64,000 nt of DNA from JABWBH01 sp964526695 (lineage in GTDB: Bacteria > Planctomycetota > Phycisphaerae > UBA1845): the NCBI GenBank assembly GCA_964526695.1, contig CAZGJA010000039.1, forward strand, positions 21,070 through 85,069. Reading direction: 5' to 3'. Positions 8,608 to 18,382 of the stretch are shown one piece after another (position 1 is the first letter of the stretch; the number at the start of each line of letters is the position of its first letter). Below the pieces are notes generated by a model. That model was not told the origin of the DNA and did not search any database. It worked only from the letters and a program-made list of their open reading frames with translations. Position numbers and translations under genes: made by a program.

Positions 8608-10677
8608 ATGTTCAAGCATTATCGCCGTTTTCTCAAATCAACTTGCGTCTTCATGCTGGGTCTCATTCATCTCGTGCCGGGTACCCTTGCATCCGACAGC
8701 GGGGCCTGGACGCTCGTCGATCCCTGGTTGCGTCCGCGCGGATACTTGGCGATGGCGTATGACAGCCGGCGCGGCGTTACCGTGATGTACGGGGGATTCG
8801 ATGGGGACGGCAACGTCGACGTCTACCTGGGCGACACATGGGAGTACGACGGGCAGCGCTGGGTCCGCAAGAGCACGGATGGCCCAAGCCCGCGGTCGGG
8901 ATGCAAATTGGCGTATGACGTGCGGCGCGGCGTCACGGTCTTGTTTGGCGGGCAGGATGCCGAGCGTCGCCATGGTGACACCTGGGAGTGGGATGGCGCA
9001 ACGTGGACCTTGCGAACGACGGAAGGCCCGAGTCCGCGCTTCTGGCCGGGAATGGCTTATGACGAGCAGCGTGGCGTGGTCGTGCTGCACGGCGGGTTTA
9101 CTCCGAATACCGAGGATGATACGTGGGAGTGGGACGGGAACTCATGGACGTTGCGGGACTTCGGCGACGAGGTCATGCCTCCTCGACTGCGTTATAACAG
9201 TATGGCTTACGACAGCGCGCGTGGAGTAATGGTTCTTTTCGGTCTCACCAGCAACATTGAACAGACTTGGGAATACGACGGCAGCGCGTGGATAAAGCTG
9301 AATGAGGAGACTGGGCTTACGACGGCTGCGTCGCTGGTGTATGATTCGACGCGCGATGTGACCGTGCGTTATGGCGACTACTGGACAAATGACTTCACAT
9401 GGGAATGGGATGGCCAATCGTGGGTGATCGCGGATGAAGAGGGCGTTGGGCTTGTTTATGCTCAGGGCATGGCATATGATGCCGCCCGCGGTGTGACCGT
9501 GTTATTCGGGGGCTTTCGCGCTGGAAGCAGTGACGGACGAGACACCACCTGGGAATGGGACGGGCAGACGTGGAGGCAGCGGACTACGAGTCCACTTGGT
9601 CGGCCCGATGCCGGAATGGTATATGACAAGGCTCGAGGACACACCCTGCTGTTCGGCGGATATCGCCCAGGTCATGGCGATTCGGGATCCACCTTTGAGT
9701 GGGACGGCCGGGAGTGGTCTCCCCTGACCAGTACTGGGCCGGGAGAGCGCGTCTATCACGCGATGGCATACAACAGCCTGCGCGAGACGACCCTCCTGTT
9801 CGCGGGTTCCGGGTTTGCCGACACCTGGGAATGGGACGGGTCGAACTGGGCCTGGCTCACGGATGTAGGTCCGTCGCAGCGCACGTCGCACGCGATGGCT
9901 TACGATAGTGCCCGCGACATTGTCATTCTGTTCGGCGGATATACGGACCGACCCGATGGCGAGACCTGGGAGTGGGGTGGCGGCGCGTGGACGCGGGAGA
10001 GCACGCGCGGACCGTCGAACCGATTTGGACATGCTATGGCGTACGACACCGCACGTGCGGTGACAATGCTGTTTGGCGGTGCCGTGCAGGGGGGCGGTAC
10101 TGATAACCAGACCTGGGAGTGGGATGGCCGGCGCTGGACGTTTATCTCCGACACCGGTCCTGAACCGCGCTGGGAGCACGCCATGGTTTATGACGAAGAC
10201 CGAAAGGTGACCGTCCTAGTCGGCGGATCCGCAACGAGCGGGCACCTCTCCGACCTGTGGGAATGGGACGGCACCGAGTGGCGGCAGCGACAGGTCGAAG
10301 GCCCCCAGCCACCGCGCTTTGCCCACGCGATGGCCTACGACAGCGACCGCAAGAAGATTGTGATGTTCGGCGGCTGGGGCGAGCACAATGCGCGGCTGGG
10401 GGACACCTGGGAGTTTGATCCGTGCGTGGGGTTGGTGAAGCTCAAGGCCCGCTGCAAGGGCAACGTTGTGAAAACTGTCGCTCGCACCACGCTGCCCGAA
10501 GGCTCAACCGTTCCGATCGACAATACTGACCTCGCCAACAACACCACCGACCGCCATCGCGCCACCGTCAACGCCCGCGGCAAGGCCAAGCACAAGTGGC
10601 CCGACCAGCACGGCGAACATGTGGTTACGCTGGCCGACTGCCCGCGCATGACGCAGACGGTGACATGCGAACCGTGA
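8608..10677 (+). CDS. Secreted Kelch-repeat protein 2
   Basis: Tandem paralogue of the preceding gene, 689 residues. Start ATG 8608 follows CACGGAG and gives a signal peptide (MFKHYRRFLKST..., cleavage near residue 31); a TTG six bases earlier is also in frame. The mature part opens DSGAW(T/Q)LVDPWLRPRG exactly like its neighbour, carries twelve DTWE(W/Y/F)D-type repeats, and ends from about residue 604 in the same DPCVGLVKLKARCKG domain finishing TVTCEP. Blade order is kept between the two, so the duplication covered the whole gene; the Gly-rich linker of copy 1 is absent here. Likely cell surface or exported; ligand unknown. Confidence 0.85.
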   Translation: MFKHYRRFLKSTCVFMLGLIHLVPGTLASDSGAWTLVDPWLRPRGYLAMAYDSRRGVTVMYGGFDGDGNVDVYLGDTWEYDGQRWVRKSTDGPSPRSGCKLAYDVRRGVTVLFGGQDAERRHGDTWEWDGATWTLRTTEGPSPRFWPGMAYDEQRGVVVLHGGFTPNTEDDTWEWDGNSWTLRDFGDEVMPPRLRYNSMAYDSARGVMVLFGLTSNIEQTWEYDGSAWIKLNEETGLTTAASLVYDSTRDVTVRYGDYWTNDFTWEWDGQSWVIADEEGVGLVYAQGMAYDAARGVTVLFGGFRAGSSDGRDTTWEWDGQTWRQRTTSPLGRPDAGMVYDKARGHTLLFGGYRPGHGDSGSTFEWDGREWSPLTSTGPGERVYHAMAYNSLRETTLLFAGSGFADTWEWDGSNWAWLTDVGPSQRTSHAMAYDSARDIVILFGGYTDRPDGETWEWGGGAWTRESTRGPSNRFGHAMAYDTARAVTMLFGGAVQGGGTDNQTWEWDGRRWTFISDTGPEPRWEHAMVYDEDRKVTVLVGGSATSGHLSDLWEWDGTEWRQRQVEGPQPPRFAHAMAYDSDRKKIVMFGGWGEHNARLGDTWEFDPCVGLVKLKARCKGNVVKTVARTTLPEGSTVPIDNTDLANNTTDRHRATVNARGKAKHKWPDQHGEHVVTLADCPRMTQTVTCEP

Positions 10678-10683
10678 GAAGAC

Positions 10684-10790
10684 AACCGCAGAGGACGCAG
10701 AGGACGCAGAGTGCATGGCGCGTTGGCGCGGACTCTCGAATCGGCGCGCACGAAACGGGCTGAGGGTTCGGGCAGGCTAAAGCCTGCGGC
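10684..10790. repeat. CGCAGAGGA tandem and GCAGGCTAAAGCCTGC hairpin
   Basis: Just after the second Kelch gene are three copies of a 9-nt CGCAGAGGA unit (10686-10712). About 60 bases later comes a perfect GCAGGCTTT-type hairpin (GGCAGGCTAAAGCCTGC, 10771-10787). Both look like dispersed intergenic repeats rather than coding sequence. Confidence 0.55.
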
Positions 10791-10924
10791 TCAGGTTCGA
10801 GGACCAGAGGACTGCCCTCCGTGCCGCGATCCGCCGCGCGATCCCGGCGCGCCTGCATTCCGGGTGGATCGTCTCGGCCCGCCGTCGTATGATGCCCTCG
10901 GCCTGATCCGTCAGGGAGGACGTC

Positions 10925-11671
10925 ATGATCTATGCCGCGATGACTTTCTGGCTGCTGACCATCGTGCTGATGGCCTGGGGCGTGCATCGTCTCTGGGCGG
11001 GGATGATCAAGCCGAAGGTGTTCAACACGCTGCTGCTGCCCGGGACGCTGGCGGCGCAGATCGGGCACGTGCTGGGTCTGCTGGTGACCGGCGCGACGAT
11101 CCGCGACACGACGCTCATCAAGGACGACGACTCCGGCGAGCCGGAGACCACGCAGGATCCCCAGCCGCGGATTCCCGTCATCGGCCCGGTCATCATCGGC
11201 ATGTTGCCGCTGGTGGCGTGCATCACCGGGATCTTCGCGGCGACGCATTACCTCGGCGATCCGGCGACCCTCGCGCTGGCGCCCGTCGTGAAAGGCGAGC
11301 TTCCGCGAACGATGCCGCAGGCGTGGCAGCTTCCGCGAGACCTGGTCACGCTAGTTGAATCGGCCGTCAACGCGATGACGACCGGGGACACCGGGCGGTG
11401 GCAGTTCTGGCTGTTCGGGTATCTGATCGTGTGTCTGGCGATCCGGATGGCGCCGTTTCCGGGCTACCTGCGCGGATCGCTGGGGGCGATTGTCGTGCTG
11501 GGGATCGGGGCGGCGCTGGTGACGTCGCTGCTGGATGTGGCGCATCCGCGCGTGCAGGAGGGGTGGGTCGTTCTGAATCTCATCGTGGCGGCGCTCCTGC
11601 TGCTGCTGATTGCGAGCCTTGTGATTCGAGGGGCCGTGGGGCTGGTCCGCGTGCTGCGATCGGGCGAGTAG
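10925..11671 (+). CDS. Polytopic membrane protein of unknown function
   Basis: Integral membrane protein of 248 residues with about six hydrophobic segments (near residues 3-20, 36-57, 85-105, 160-177, 182-203 and 215-240). The start is supported by AGGGAGG seven bases upstream; a possible -10 (TATGAT) lies at 10888. The segment PGTLAAQIGHVLGLLVTG sits where site-2-protease-like (M50) membrane proteins carry PGT..HE..H, but the HExxH motif is absent (AQIGH). If it is related to that family it would be catalytically dead; this relation is only a guess from the local pattern. A charged linker (DDDSGEPETTQDPQP) separates the second and third helices. Confidence 0.65.
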   Translation: MIYAAMTFWLLTIVLMAWGVHRLWAGMIKPKVFNTLLLPGTLAAQIGHVLGLLVTGATIRDTTLIKDDDSGEPETTQDPQPRIPVIGPVIIGMLPLVACITGIFAATHYLGDPATLALAPVVKGELPRTMPQAWQLPRDLVTLVESAVNAMTTGDTGRWQFWLFGYLIVCLAIRMAPFPGYLRGSLGAIVVLGIGAALVTSLLDVAHPRVQEGWVVLNLIVAALLLLLIASLVIRGAVGLVRVLRSGE

Positions 11672-11867
11672 CGGCGATCCTGCACACTTGGAGCATCGCA
11701 CGATCGGCAGGTGGCAAGCGTCCGCAGCAGCGGACTCGTGGACGGTCCGGGCGGGCCGCAGTGACCCGAACTCCACAGCCTGTCCATAACGCCGGACCCT
11801 GTCGCCGTGTTTCGGGGGATGAATTCCGTTGCCCTGCCCGGAGGACGGCTCCCAAGCCGGACCGGCA

Positions 11868-11895
11868 TTGGTGCCCACTTGCGAGGCGGTATAAT
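11868..11895 (+). promoter_or_regulatory. Candidate promoter of the FecR-domain gene
   Basis: TTGGTG at 11868 and a perfect TATAAT at 11890 with a 16-bp spacer, about 48 bases before ATG 11943. The -10 matches 6/6 and the -35 about 3/6. Confidence 0.4.
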
Positions 11896-11942
11896 CCTGG
11901 CGGGAGAGCGGTGGCGCCGGCGTGAACCGCTCGCGATAACAC

Positions 11943-12947
11943 ATGAAGCTCGACGAGCCACTCAATCAGGCGGTTGTTTGCGGCGGGCGCGACGTCCGTG
12001 TCGTGCGCGACACGCGGGGCGTGCGCGGGCGATCGCCACGCGGCAGCGCGCTCCTTCTTGCGGCGCTGCAGGGCTTCCTCTCGGTGGGCGTTGCGGCGGC
12101 GCCTCCTGCAGAATGGCCCAGTCTGCGCGGCGCAGCGCCCGCCGTTGCGGCGCCGGACGTCGAAGTGCTCAGCGCGGTGGTGCTCAGCGTCTCGGGGAAC
12201 GTGACCTCTGCGCCGCTCGGCGTGTTGCCCACCGCCCGCGAGGGTTGGACGCCGGTCGCGGCCGGCGATCGACTGCCGCCTTCCACGCAGATTCGCACGT
12301 CGTTGGGATCGCGTCTCGAACTGAAGTTCGGCGACGACACGTACGTCTTGATCGACCGGCTCTCGCTGGCGTGCGTGCGGGAGTTTTATCGCCGCGGCGA
12401 CGTGCGGCACATCCGACTCGATCTGGGCTACGGCGCGATCCGCGGCGGAACCACCGAGGGCACGATCCGCAGCGAGCTGACCGTGGATTCCCCCGTGGCC
12501 ACGCTCGCCAAGGAAGGCACGCGGGGTTGGGAAATCACCGTCGAGCCGCACACCGGCGCGTTCACCATCGCGCTGGCCGACGAAGGGCTGGTGGACGCGA
12601 TCCGGCGGCTGGGGGGGGGGCGATCCGTGCATCGCCTTGTGCGACCCGGTGAGTACGCCAACCAGGACAACATCGCACGGATGTGGCTGCACCAGGCGCA
12701 CTTCGATCGCGCGTTCAAGTTTTACGGCACCAGCGGCTTGAGCAAGGCCGACGTCGGCTTCGTGGCCGCCAATCCCACGGGCTTCGCGCCGCTGTCGCCG
12801 GGGGGGGGGAGCGAGTCCGTGTTCCTCGCGGGGCGCACGCCGCCGCGCGTGTCGGACACGGTCTCGCCGCCGCGCGTGATCGTGCCCACGACGGTGCGCC
12901 GCCCAGAAGGCAACTTCGGCACGGCTCAGACCAAGTCGCGGAATTGA
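11943..12947 (+). CDS. Secreted FecR-domain protein with two G10 tracts
   Basis: 334-residue protein. A long charged N-terminus is followed by a hydrophobic stretch (ALLLAALQGFLSVGVAAAPPA, about residues 36-55) that looks like a late export signal. The core (GWTPVAAGDRLPPSTQIRT..GSRLELKFGDDTYVLIDR) has the beta-strand pattern of FecR domains, which in many planctomycetes occur in surface proteins outside iron-sensing systems; no sigma factor is adjacent. The C-terminus is Gly/Pro/Ser-rich. Two runs of ten G (12611-12620 and 12800-12809) lie inside the gene and could cause slippage frameshifts. The large antisense open frame covering this gene is a composition artefact. Confidence 0.7.
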   Translation: MKLDEPLNQAVVCGGRDVRVVRDTRGVRGRSPRGSALLLAALQGFLSVGVAAAPPAEWPSLRGAAPAVAAPDVEVLSAVVLSVSGNVTSAPLGVLPTAREGWTPVAAGDRLPPSTQIRTSLGSRLELKFGDDTYVLIDRLSLACVREFYRRGDVRHIRLDLGYGAIRGGTTEGTIRSELTVDSPVATLAKEGTRGWEITVEPHTGAFTIALADEGLVDAIRRLGGGRSVHRLVRPGEYANQDNIARMWLHQAHFDRAFKFYGTSGLSKADVGFVAANPTGFAPLSPGGGSESVFLAGRTPPRVSDTVSPPRVIVPTTVRRPEGNFGTAQTKSRN

Positions 12948-13179
12948 GGACTTGACGTGCGGCTGCGGTGCGGCCGTGAGGTGATCCGGGTGTGCCCATT
13001 TTTTCTCAGACGAGTCGGCAAGGCCGAAGCGCCGATTCAATATGGCGCCGCCGGAGACGCCGATGGCGCTGCCAGAGCTGTCGATGGTGCAGGCCTTGCG
13101 AGCGCCTTGTAGAGACTTCAAGGATCATCCGTGGACCCGCCCGTCGACCTTTCCGTCGACCATCCGGTTGACCTGTTCC

Positions 13180-13830
13180 ATGACCGGCTTCAGCCGGTCG
13201 GCGTTTGCCACCAACTTCAGTTGGTGGGTACGATGCCCACAATCAACCGCAGGGAGCCGGCTTCAGCCGGCTTCTTGAAAGGGCCTCCGCATGAGCAGTC
13301 ATGTCTTCCATGAACTCCTCATCCACCTGAACTGGCACGCCAAGCATGATCAACCACTGCTTCGCGGGCGCACGGAGGAACTTGCGCATCGCGCATTGCA
13401 GAACAAGGCATCGCGCATGAAGGGAGTAAGCCTCCTCGAACTTGGCGGCACAGATGACCATGTTCACTTGGCCGTGCAGATTGAGCCTCCTGCGACCATC
13501 AGCGACCTGGTGCAGGAACTCAAAGGCGCCAGCGCGTTCGAGGTCAACCAGCTCGTGCGGCACAAGGCCTTGGAGTGGCCGCGAGGTTATGGCGTGGTGA
13601 GTTTCGGGCGGCGGCACCTGTCCTGGGTCGTGGAGTACATACGCCATCAGAGCGAGCATCATGCTCAAGGCACGATCCATGCCCGGCTGGAAGCGCACCA
13701 GCCGGATGAGAGACCACCGGCGGTGAATTCGCCTTCAGCAAGCCCGGCTGAAGCCGGCTGAAAACAAAAAGGGCCGGTTCCCCACCAACTGAAGTTGGTG
13801 GCAAGAGCCGGTCGGCTGAAGCCGACCTAT
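13180..13830 (+). mobile_element. REP-associated transposase unit with flanking REP palindromes
   Basis: On the left are GACCGGCTTCAGCCGGTC and CCACCAACTTCAGTTGGTGG palindromes (13180-13230) and GAGCCGGCTTCAGCCGGCTT (13257). On the right are AGCCCGGCTGAAGCCGGCTG (13741) and CCACCAACTGAAGTTGGTGG plus GTCGGCTGAAGCCGAC (13785-13828). The two sides are inverted copies around one Y1-transposase gene, which is the usual RAYT/REPtron layout. Confidence 0.75.
13291..13761 (+). CDS. REP-associated tyrosine transposase (RAYT, Y1_Tnp)
   Basis: Single-strand DNA transposase of the IS200/IS605-related Y1 family, expected to act on the REP palindromes around it. The 156-residue protein has the HUH metal motif as DHVHLAV (HVH at residues 57-59) and a candidate catalytic tyrosine at residue 116 in WVVEYIRHQSEHH. 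Length is close to the usual 140-180. Only the transposase is present, with no TnpB, as expected for a RAYT. The last 25 residues run into REP-derived sequence, so the natural C-terminus may be blurred. The frame appears intact, so the enzyme may be active. Confidence 0.85.
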   Translation: MSSHVFHELLIHLNWHAKHDQPLLRGRTEELAHRALQNKASRMKGVSLLELGGTDDHVHLAVQIEPPATISDLVQELKGASAFEVNQLVRHKALEWPRGYGVVSFGRRHLSWVVEYIRHQSEHHAQGTIHARLEAHQPDERPPAVNSPSASPAEAG

Positions 13831-13839
13831 GAACAGGCC

Positions 13840-13911
13840 CACGAGCCGACCCGCGAGCCGGCCCACCAGCCGACCCGCGAGCCGGACCACGAGCCGACCC
13901 GCGAGCCGCAG
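13840..13911. repeat. 24-nt tandem array beside REP
   Basis: Three consecutive 24-nt units (CACGAGCCGACCCGCGAGCC plus four bases) start at 13840, 13864 and 13888, immediately after the right-hand REP palindrome of the RAYT. Units differ at one to three positions. Confidence 0.8.
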
Positions 13912-13987
13912 CGCGTAGCGAGCTACTCCGCGCAGCGCGCCACCCCGCGTAGCACGAGTTGCGCGCCGTCCGCCGCCCCGCAGCGGA

Positions 13988-15379
<1,392 letters not shown>

Positions 15380-15497
15380 CGTCCGTGATTCTCAGGAGAT
15401 CGGGCGGTGAATCAAGCGATGAGGCCATGTTCGGCGGGGCAGCCAAGGGCACGGGCATTCTGAGCGAGGTGAAACAGCCCGTTGGCACGGGTCCAGC

Positions 15498-15533
15498 GGG
15501 TGGCACGGTCTGGCGTACTCGCCAGGCCGTGGC
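15498..15533. repeat. WRTRQA-type dispersed hairpin, copy 1
   Basis: GGTGGCACGGTCTGGCG then TACT then CGCCAGGCCGTGGC: an imperfect hairpin with a 12-bp stem (one mismatch) and 4-base loop. It lies in the 280-base gap upstream of the sigma-54 activator, which holds no gene. Other copies are listed at 16.9, 28.3, 33.2, 34.6-34.7 and 38.6 kb. Confidence 0.75.
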
Positions 15534-15659
15534 GGACGAAGCCCGGATGCTCAATGCTGCGCGCTACGGGTCCGCTACTGCGGTCCCACGCCACCCAACC
15601 GCGTCCGCGGATCCATGCCGGCCAACCACTCCCCTGACTGCCGCTTCTGCGTCCAGGCG

Positions 15660-16820
15660 TCAGCGCTCCAGCGCCGTCTCCAGCGCCAGCACGGCGTAGC
15701 ACGTCACGAGAACCGGGCTGCCCTCGAACCAGCGGTCGGCCTCGTTGACCCAGCTTCCGTCCTGTCGCTGAAGCGAGACGAGCTTGCGGCAGAGGTCTTC
15801 ACGCCAGCGGTGCGGCGCGCCGCTCGCATCGATGATCGTCTCTTCATTCCACGCTTTCATCGCGCGGGCGAACACATGGTAGTAGTAATACAATCCATCG
15901 AGCGACAGCTTGTCGGGCATGTTGGGGTTTTGATCCAGAGTGTAGTGCTTGCGAATCCACTCGAATGCCTGTTTGACGCGCGGGTCGTCGCGGCCCACGT
16001 TGGCGTAGAGCAGGCTCTTGAACCCGGCGTAGGTCATGGAGCCGTAGCTGCGAAGCCGCGGCGTGCCCTCGACCAGTTCCGTCCCGGCCTTGCTCTCGCC
16101 GTTATTCGCGGGCGAGTAGATGAACCCGCCGTCACGGCTGCCGCGGGCGAACGGCTGGTCGTTCGTCTCCGACAGCATCTGGCAGCGCGAGATGAACGCC
16201 ATCGCTTTCTGATAGGCCGGGTCGTCTTTCGACAAGCCGCTGTCGTGCAGCGCTTCGACCATCATCTGCGTGTTGGAGAGGTCCGGGCGCTTGCTGTTGC
16301 CGTAGCCCTGCCCGCCGTACCACACGCTGGACTTGTCGTGGTCCTCGTCCTCGTCCCACTGGATCTTCCTAAGGAAGCGGCGCGCGGCCTCAATCTCCGC
16401 TCGGTACTTCTCGTCGCGCGTCGCCGACAGCGCCATCAGCGCGACGCTCGTGTGGTAGTTGGGCATGCCTTCGCCCTCGACGTAGATGCCGCCGTCATCG
16501 TGTTTCGAGCGCAGCATGAACGCCAGCGCCCGCTCGACCGCTGGATGCGAAGGGCCGTAGCGCGGGTGGCGGATGAGGCACTGCGCGGCGAGCGCGGTGA
16601 TGGCCGGGTGGGACTGGCCTTGGAGTTCCCATCCGCCGTCCGGACGCTGCGCAGCCAGCAGGTATTCCAGCCCCTTGTCCACGGCGCGCTGCGCCGCGGT
16701 TTCGATGGCCGGGTCGGGAGCCTGCTGCGCGGCGAGCGAGCTTGCGACGAGCAGGGACACGCCCGACAAGAGGCACATGATCCGTCTTCTTACCCCATGT
16801 GGAGGTTTGTTCTCGTTCAT
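15660..16820 (-). CDS. Secreted prenyltransferase/squalene-cyclase-like repeat protein
   Basis: Exported protein of 386 residues with an alpha/alpha-toroid fold of the terpenoid-cyclase type, inferred from QW-like repeats: YLLAAQRPDGGWEL (residues about 49-62), SKHDDGGIYVEG, RDGGFIYSP and LVSLQRQDGSWVN near the C-terminus. ATG 16820 was chosen because it gives a signal peptide (MNENKPPHGVRRRIMCLLSG..., cleavage at SLAAQQ) and has GGGGAACGCG upstream; the frame stays open to 17120 through repeat sequence. The DxDD motif of squalene-hopene cyclases is not seen, so this is probably a non-enzymatic or unassigned planctomycete family member, not a hopanoid enzyme. Confidence 0.8.
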   Translation of the reverse strand: MNENKPPHGVRRRIMCLLSGVSLLVASSLAAQQAPDPAIETAAQRAVDKGLEYLLAAQRPDGGWELQGQSHPAITALAAQCLIRHPRYGPSHPAVERALAFMLRSKHDDGGIYVEGEGMPNYHTSVALMALSATRDEKYRAEIEAARRFLRKIQWDEDEDHDKSSVWYGGQGYGNSKRPDLSNTQMMVEALHDSGLSKDDPAYQKAMAFISRCQMLSETNDQPFARGSRDGGFIYSPANNGESKAGTELVEGTPRLRSYGSMTYAGFKSLLYANVGRDDPRVKQAFEWIRKHYTLDQNPNMPDKLSLDGLYYYYHVFARAMKAWNEETIIDASGAPHRWREDLCRKLVSLQRQDGSWVNEADRWFEGSPVLVTCYAVLALETALER

Positions 16821-17478
16821 CGCCGCGTTCCCCTGTGTGCCCCGGGCGGTTAGTTCGCTGCCCGCCATCGTGTTCTCAGATGCCTTCAATCCTAACCTCC
16901 GCGGAGGGATTGTGCAGGCCTCGCTACCTCCGCGGCGCGTCGGGGTGGCACGGTCTGGTGTGCCCGCCAAGCCGTGGCGCATGGCTATCACGAGCGCGCT
17001 CGTGAGATTCACGGGTCGGTCGGCGCCGAGGGATTCTCCCTCCCCGCAGGAAGGCCGTTTATGCCTCAACGCCGCGACTGAGCGGCGTGCCGTGTCCGGA
17101 TGTCCCATAGCCCTATCCAACCGCAGCAGAAATCTTGAGACTTTTCATCCAGGACTCAGTCACGTCGGCTGCCGGCGTTCGGCTTCGTTAAGGATCGATC
17201 AGAACGTGAGTTGCGAGTTGAGGTCCACATAAATATAGGCACAACAAGCGCTTAGCGTACCCAGCGGCTTCGACTTATGGGACGTTGAATGCCGATTCCA
17301 ATCGGGTGAACACTTGAAGCTGGACGCCGCATCGATTAGATTAGCTATCGCAGTTCGTTTCGGGACAAGGATTAGCGAGGCAACACCTCCGGCTGGTGGG
17401 GAGGAAACTTCGGTGGTACCGCGCGAGCGAGGCACCGGGTCTTTCCGGTCGGGGATTTCAAAAGGAGGACGGAGTATT
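16821..17478. other. 658-base gap: one dispersed hairpin and a long leader
   Basis: No gene is seen. A copy of the WRTRQA-type hairpin lies at 16943-16979 (GGTGGCACGGTCTGGTG / CGCCAAGCCGTGGC). The stretch 17150-17478 is less GC-rich, including ACATAAATATAGG at 17225, and probably holds the promoter and long leader of the secreted gene at 17479. No riboswitch was recognised. Confidence 0.5.
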
Positions 17479-18171
17479 ATGCGCGGAGGCATTTCAGCGG
17501 CTTTGCTGGCGGTGGTGGCCATCGCCATGCCCGCCATGGCGGACATCACTCAGACTCAGACCGCGATGTTTGACAGCGACCTGAACAGCGACGTCATCCT
17601 GACGTTCAACACGTTCAACAACCAGGGCGGCACGCTCGTCCTCAACAATGTCCGCGTGGACATCCGCCATGAGGGCGGCTGCATCCTTCGCGCCGACAAC
17701 GACGACGATTTCAAGTCGTCGAACACCAACGGGCGCATCATCCGCTCGTGGACCGTCACCGGTCCGGACGTCTTCGCGTTCGGAACGAAGACGGTGAACA
17801 CGAACGTGGTGTTCCTCGATGTGGACAACGGCGACGACGGCGTGTTCGACCCGACGGCGCCGGACGGCACGGACTTCGGTTCGGTCTCCTATGCCTACGA
17901 AGCCGCCGGCTCGTTTCTGCCGAACGAAGCGGCCTACGACACGAACGGTCCCGGCACGATCGACTTCAGTGCGGACGTGCTGCTGATGGTCAACGACCTT
18001 CAGTTCCAGGGCACACCTCCGGACCAGTGGCAGCTCGAAGTTCAGGATCCGTACCTGCACGTCGAGGTAACGGTGGTCTATGAATACTCGCTGGTTCCGG
18101 TTCCCGCCGCCGCTTGGCTCGGCGCGCTGGGTCTGGGCGTCGCCGGCTGGATTCGCCGCCGCGTGGCGTAG
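17479..18171 (+). CDS. Secreted protein with VPVPAAAW-type C-terminal sorting tail
   Basis: 230-residue exported protein. Start ATG 17479 follows AAAGGAGGACGG and opens a signal peptide (MRGGISAALLAVVAIAMPAMAD). The mature region is Asp/Asn/Thr-rich beta sequence beginning ITQTQTAMFDSDLNSD with LTFNTFNNQGGTLVL, a pattern like 'choice-of-anchor E' surface domains. The C-terminus is VPVPAAAW, a hydrophobic helix, then RRR, i.e. a tripartite exosortase/PEP-CTERM-like or VPxxA sorting signal, so it is likely processed and surface-anchored. No exosortase gene is in the window. A strong intrinsic terminator follows, and it appears monocistronic. Ligand or role unknown. Confidence 0.78.
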   Translation: MRGGISAALLAVVAIAMPAMADITQTQTAMFDSDLNSDVILTFNTFNNQGGTLVLNNVRVDIRHEGGCILRADNDDDFKSSNTNGRIIRSWTVTGPDVFAFGTKTVNTNVVFLDVDNGDDGVFDPTAPDGTDFGSVSYAYEAAGSFLPNEAAYDTNGPGTIDFSADVLLMVNDLQFQGTPPDQWQLEVQDPYLHVEVTVVYEYSLVPVPAAAWLGALGLGVAGWIRRRVA

Positions 18172-18241
18172 TTGGGAGTTCGGCACCGGCCGGCCCTGAT
18201 GGGTCCGCCAACGTCGAGCGTTATTGAATTGAATAGAACGA

Positions 18242-18273
18242 CCCCGGAAACCGATTGGTTTCCGGGGTTTTTT
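18242..18273 (+). terminator. Intrinsic terminator after the sorted secreted protein
   Basis: Perfect 11-bp stem CCCCGGAAACC / GGTTTCCGGGG with a GATT loop (18242-18267), followed directly by six T. It lies 70 bases after the stop of the upstream gene. Confidence 0.92.
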
Positions 18274-18382
18274 CATGCAATGCCGATCGCCCGATCGTGC
18301 CTGAATCGAACATGGCTGCCGCGCGCGGGGGACCGGTTGGCTTGAGGTGGACGTTCCTGTCCGGACCGCTAGACTTGGGTCG

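Noticed and set aside
11580..13121. 513-codon open frame antisense to the FecR-domain gene
   Set aside because: No recognisable protein pattern; sense strand has signal peptide and FecR motifs.
13840..13911. 24-nt repeats considered as iterons of an origin
   Set aside because: No replication initiator, dnaA boxes or AT-rich unwinding region nearby; the units adjoin REP palindromes.
17412..17423. GGTGGTACCGCG, identical to the core of a T-box antiterminator
   Set aside because: The rest of the T-box structure (stem I, specifier, terminator) is not seen and the gene downstream is a surface protein, not an amino-acid gene; likely chance.
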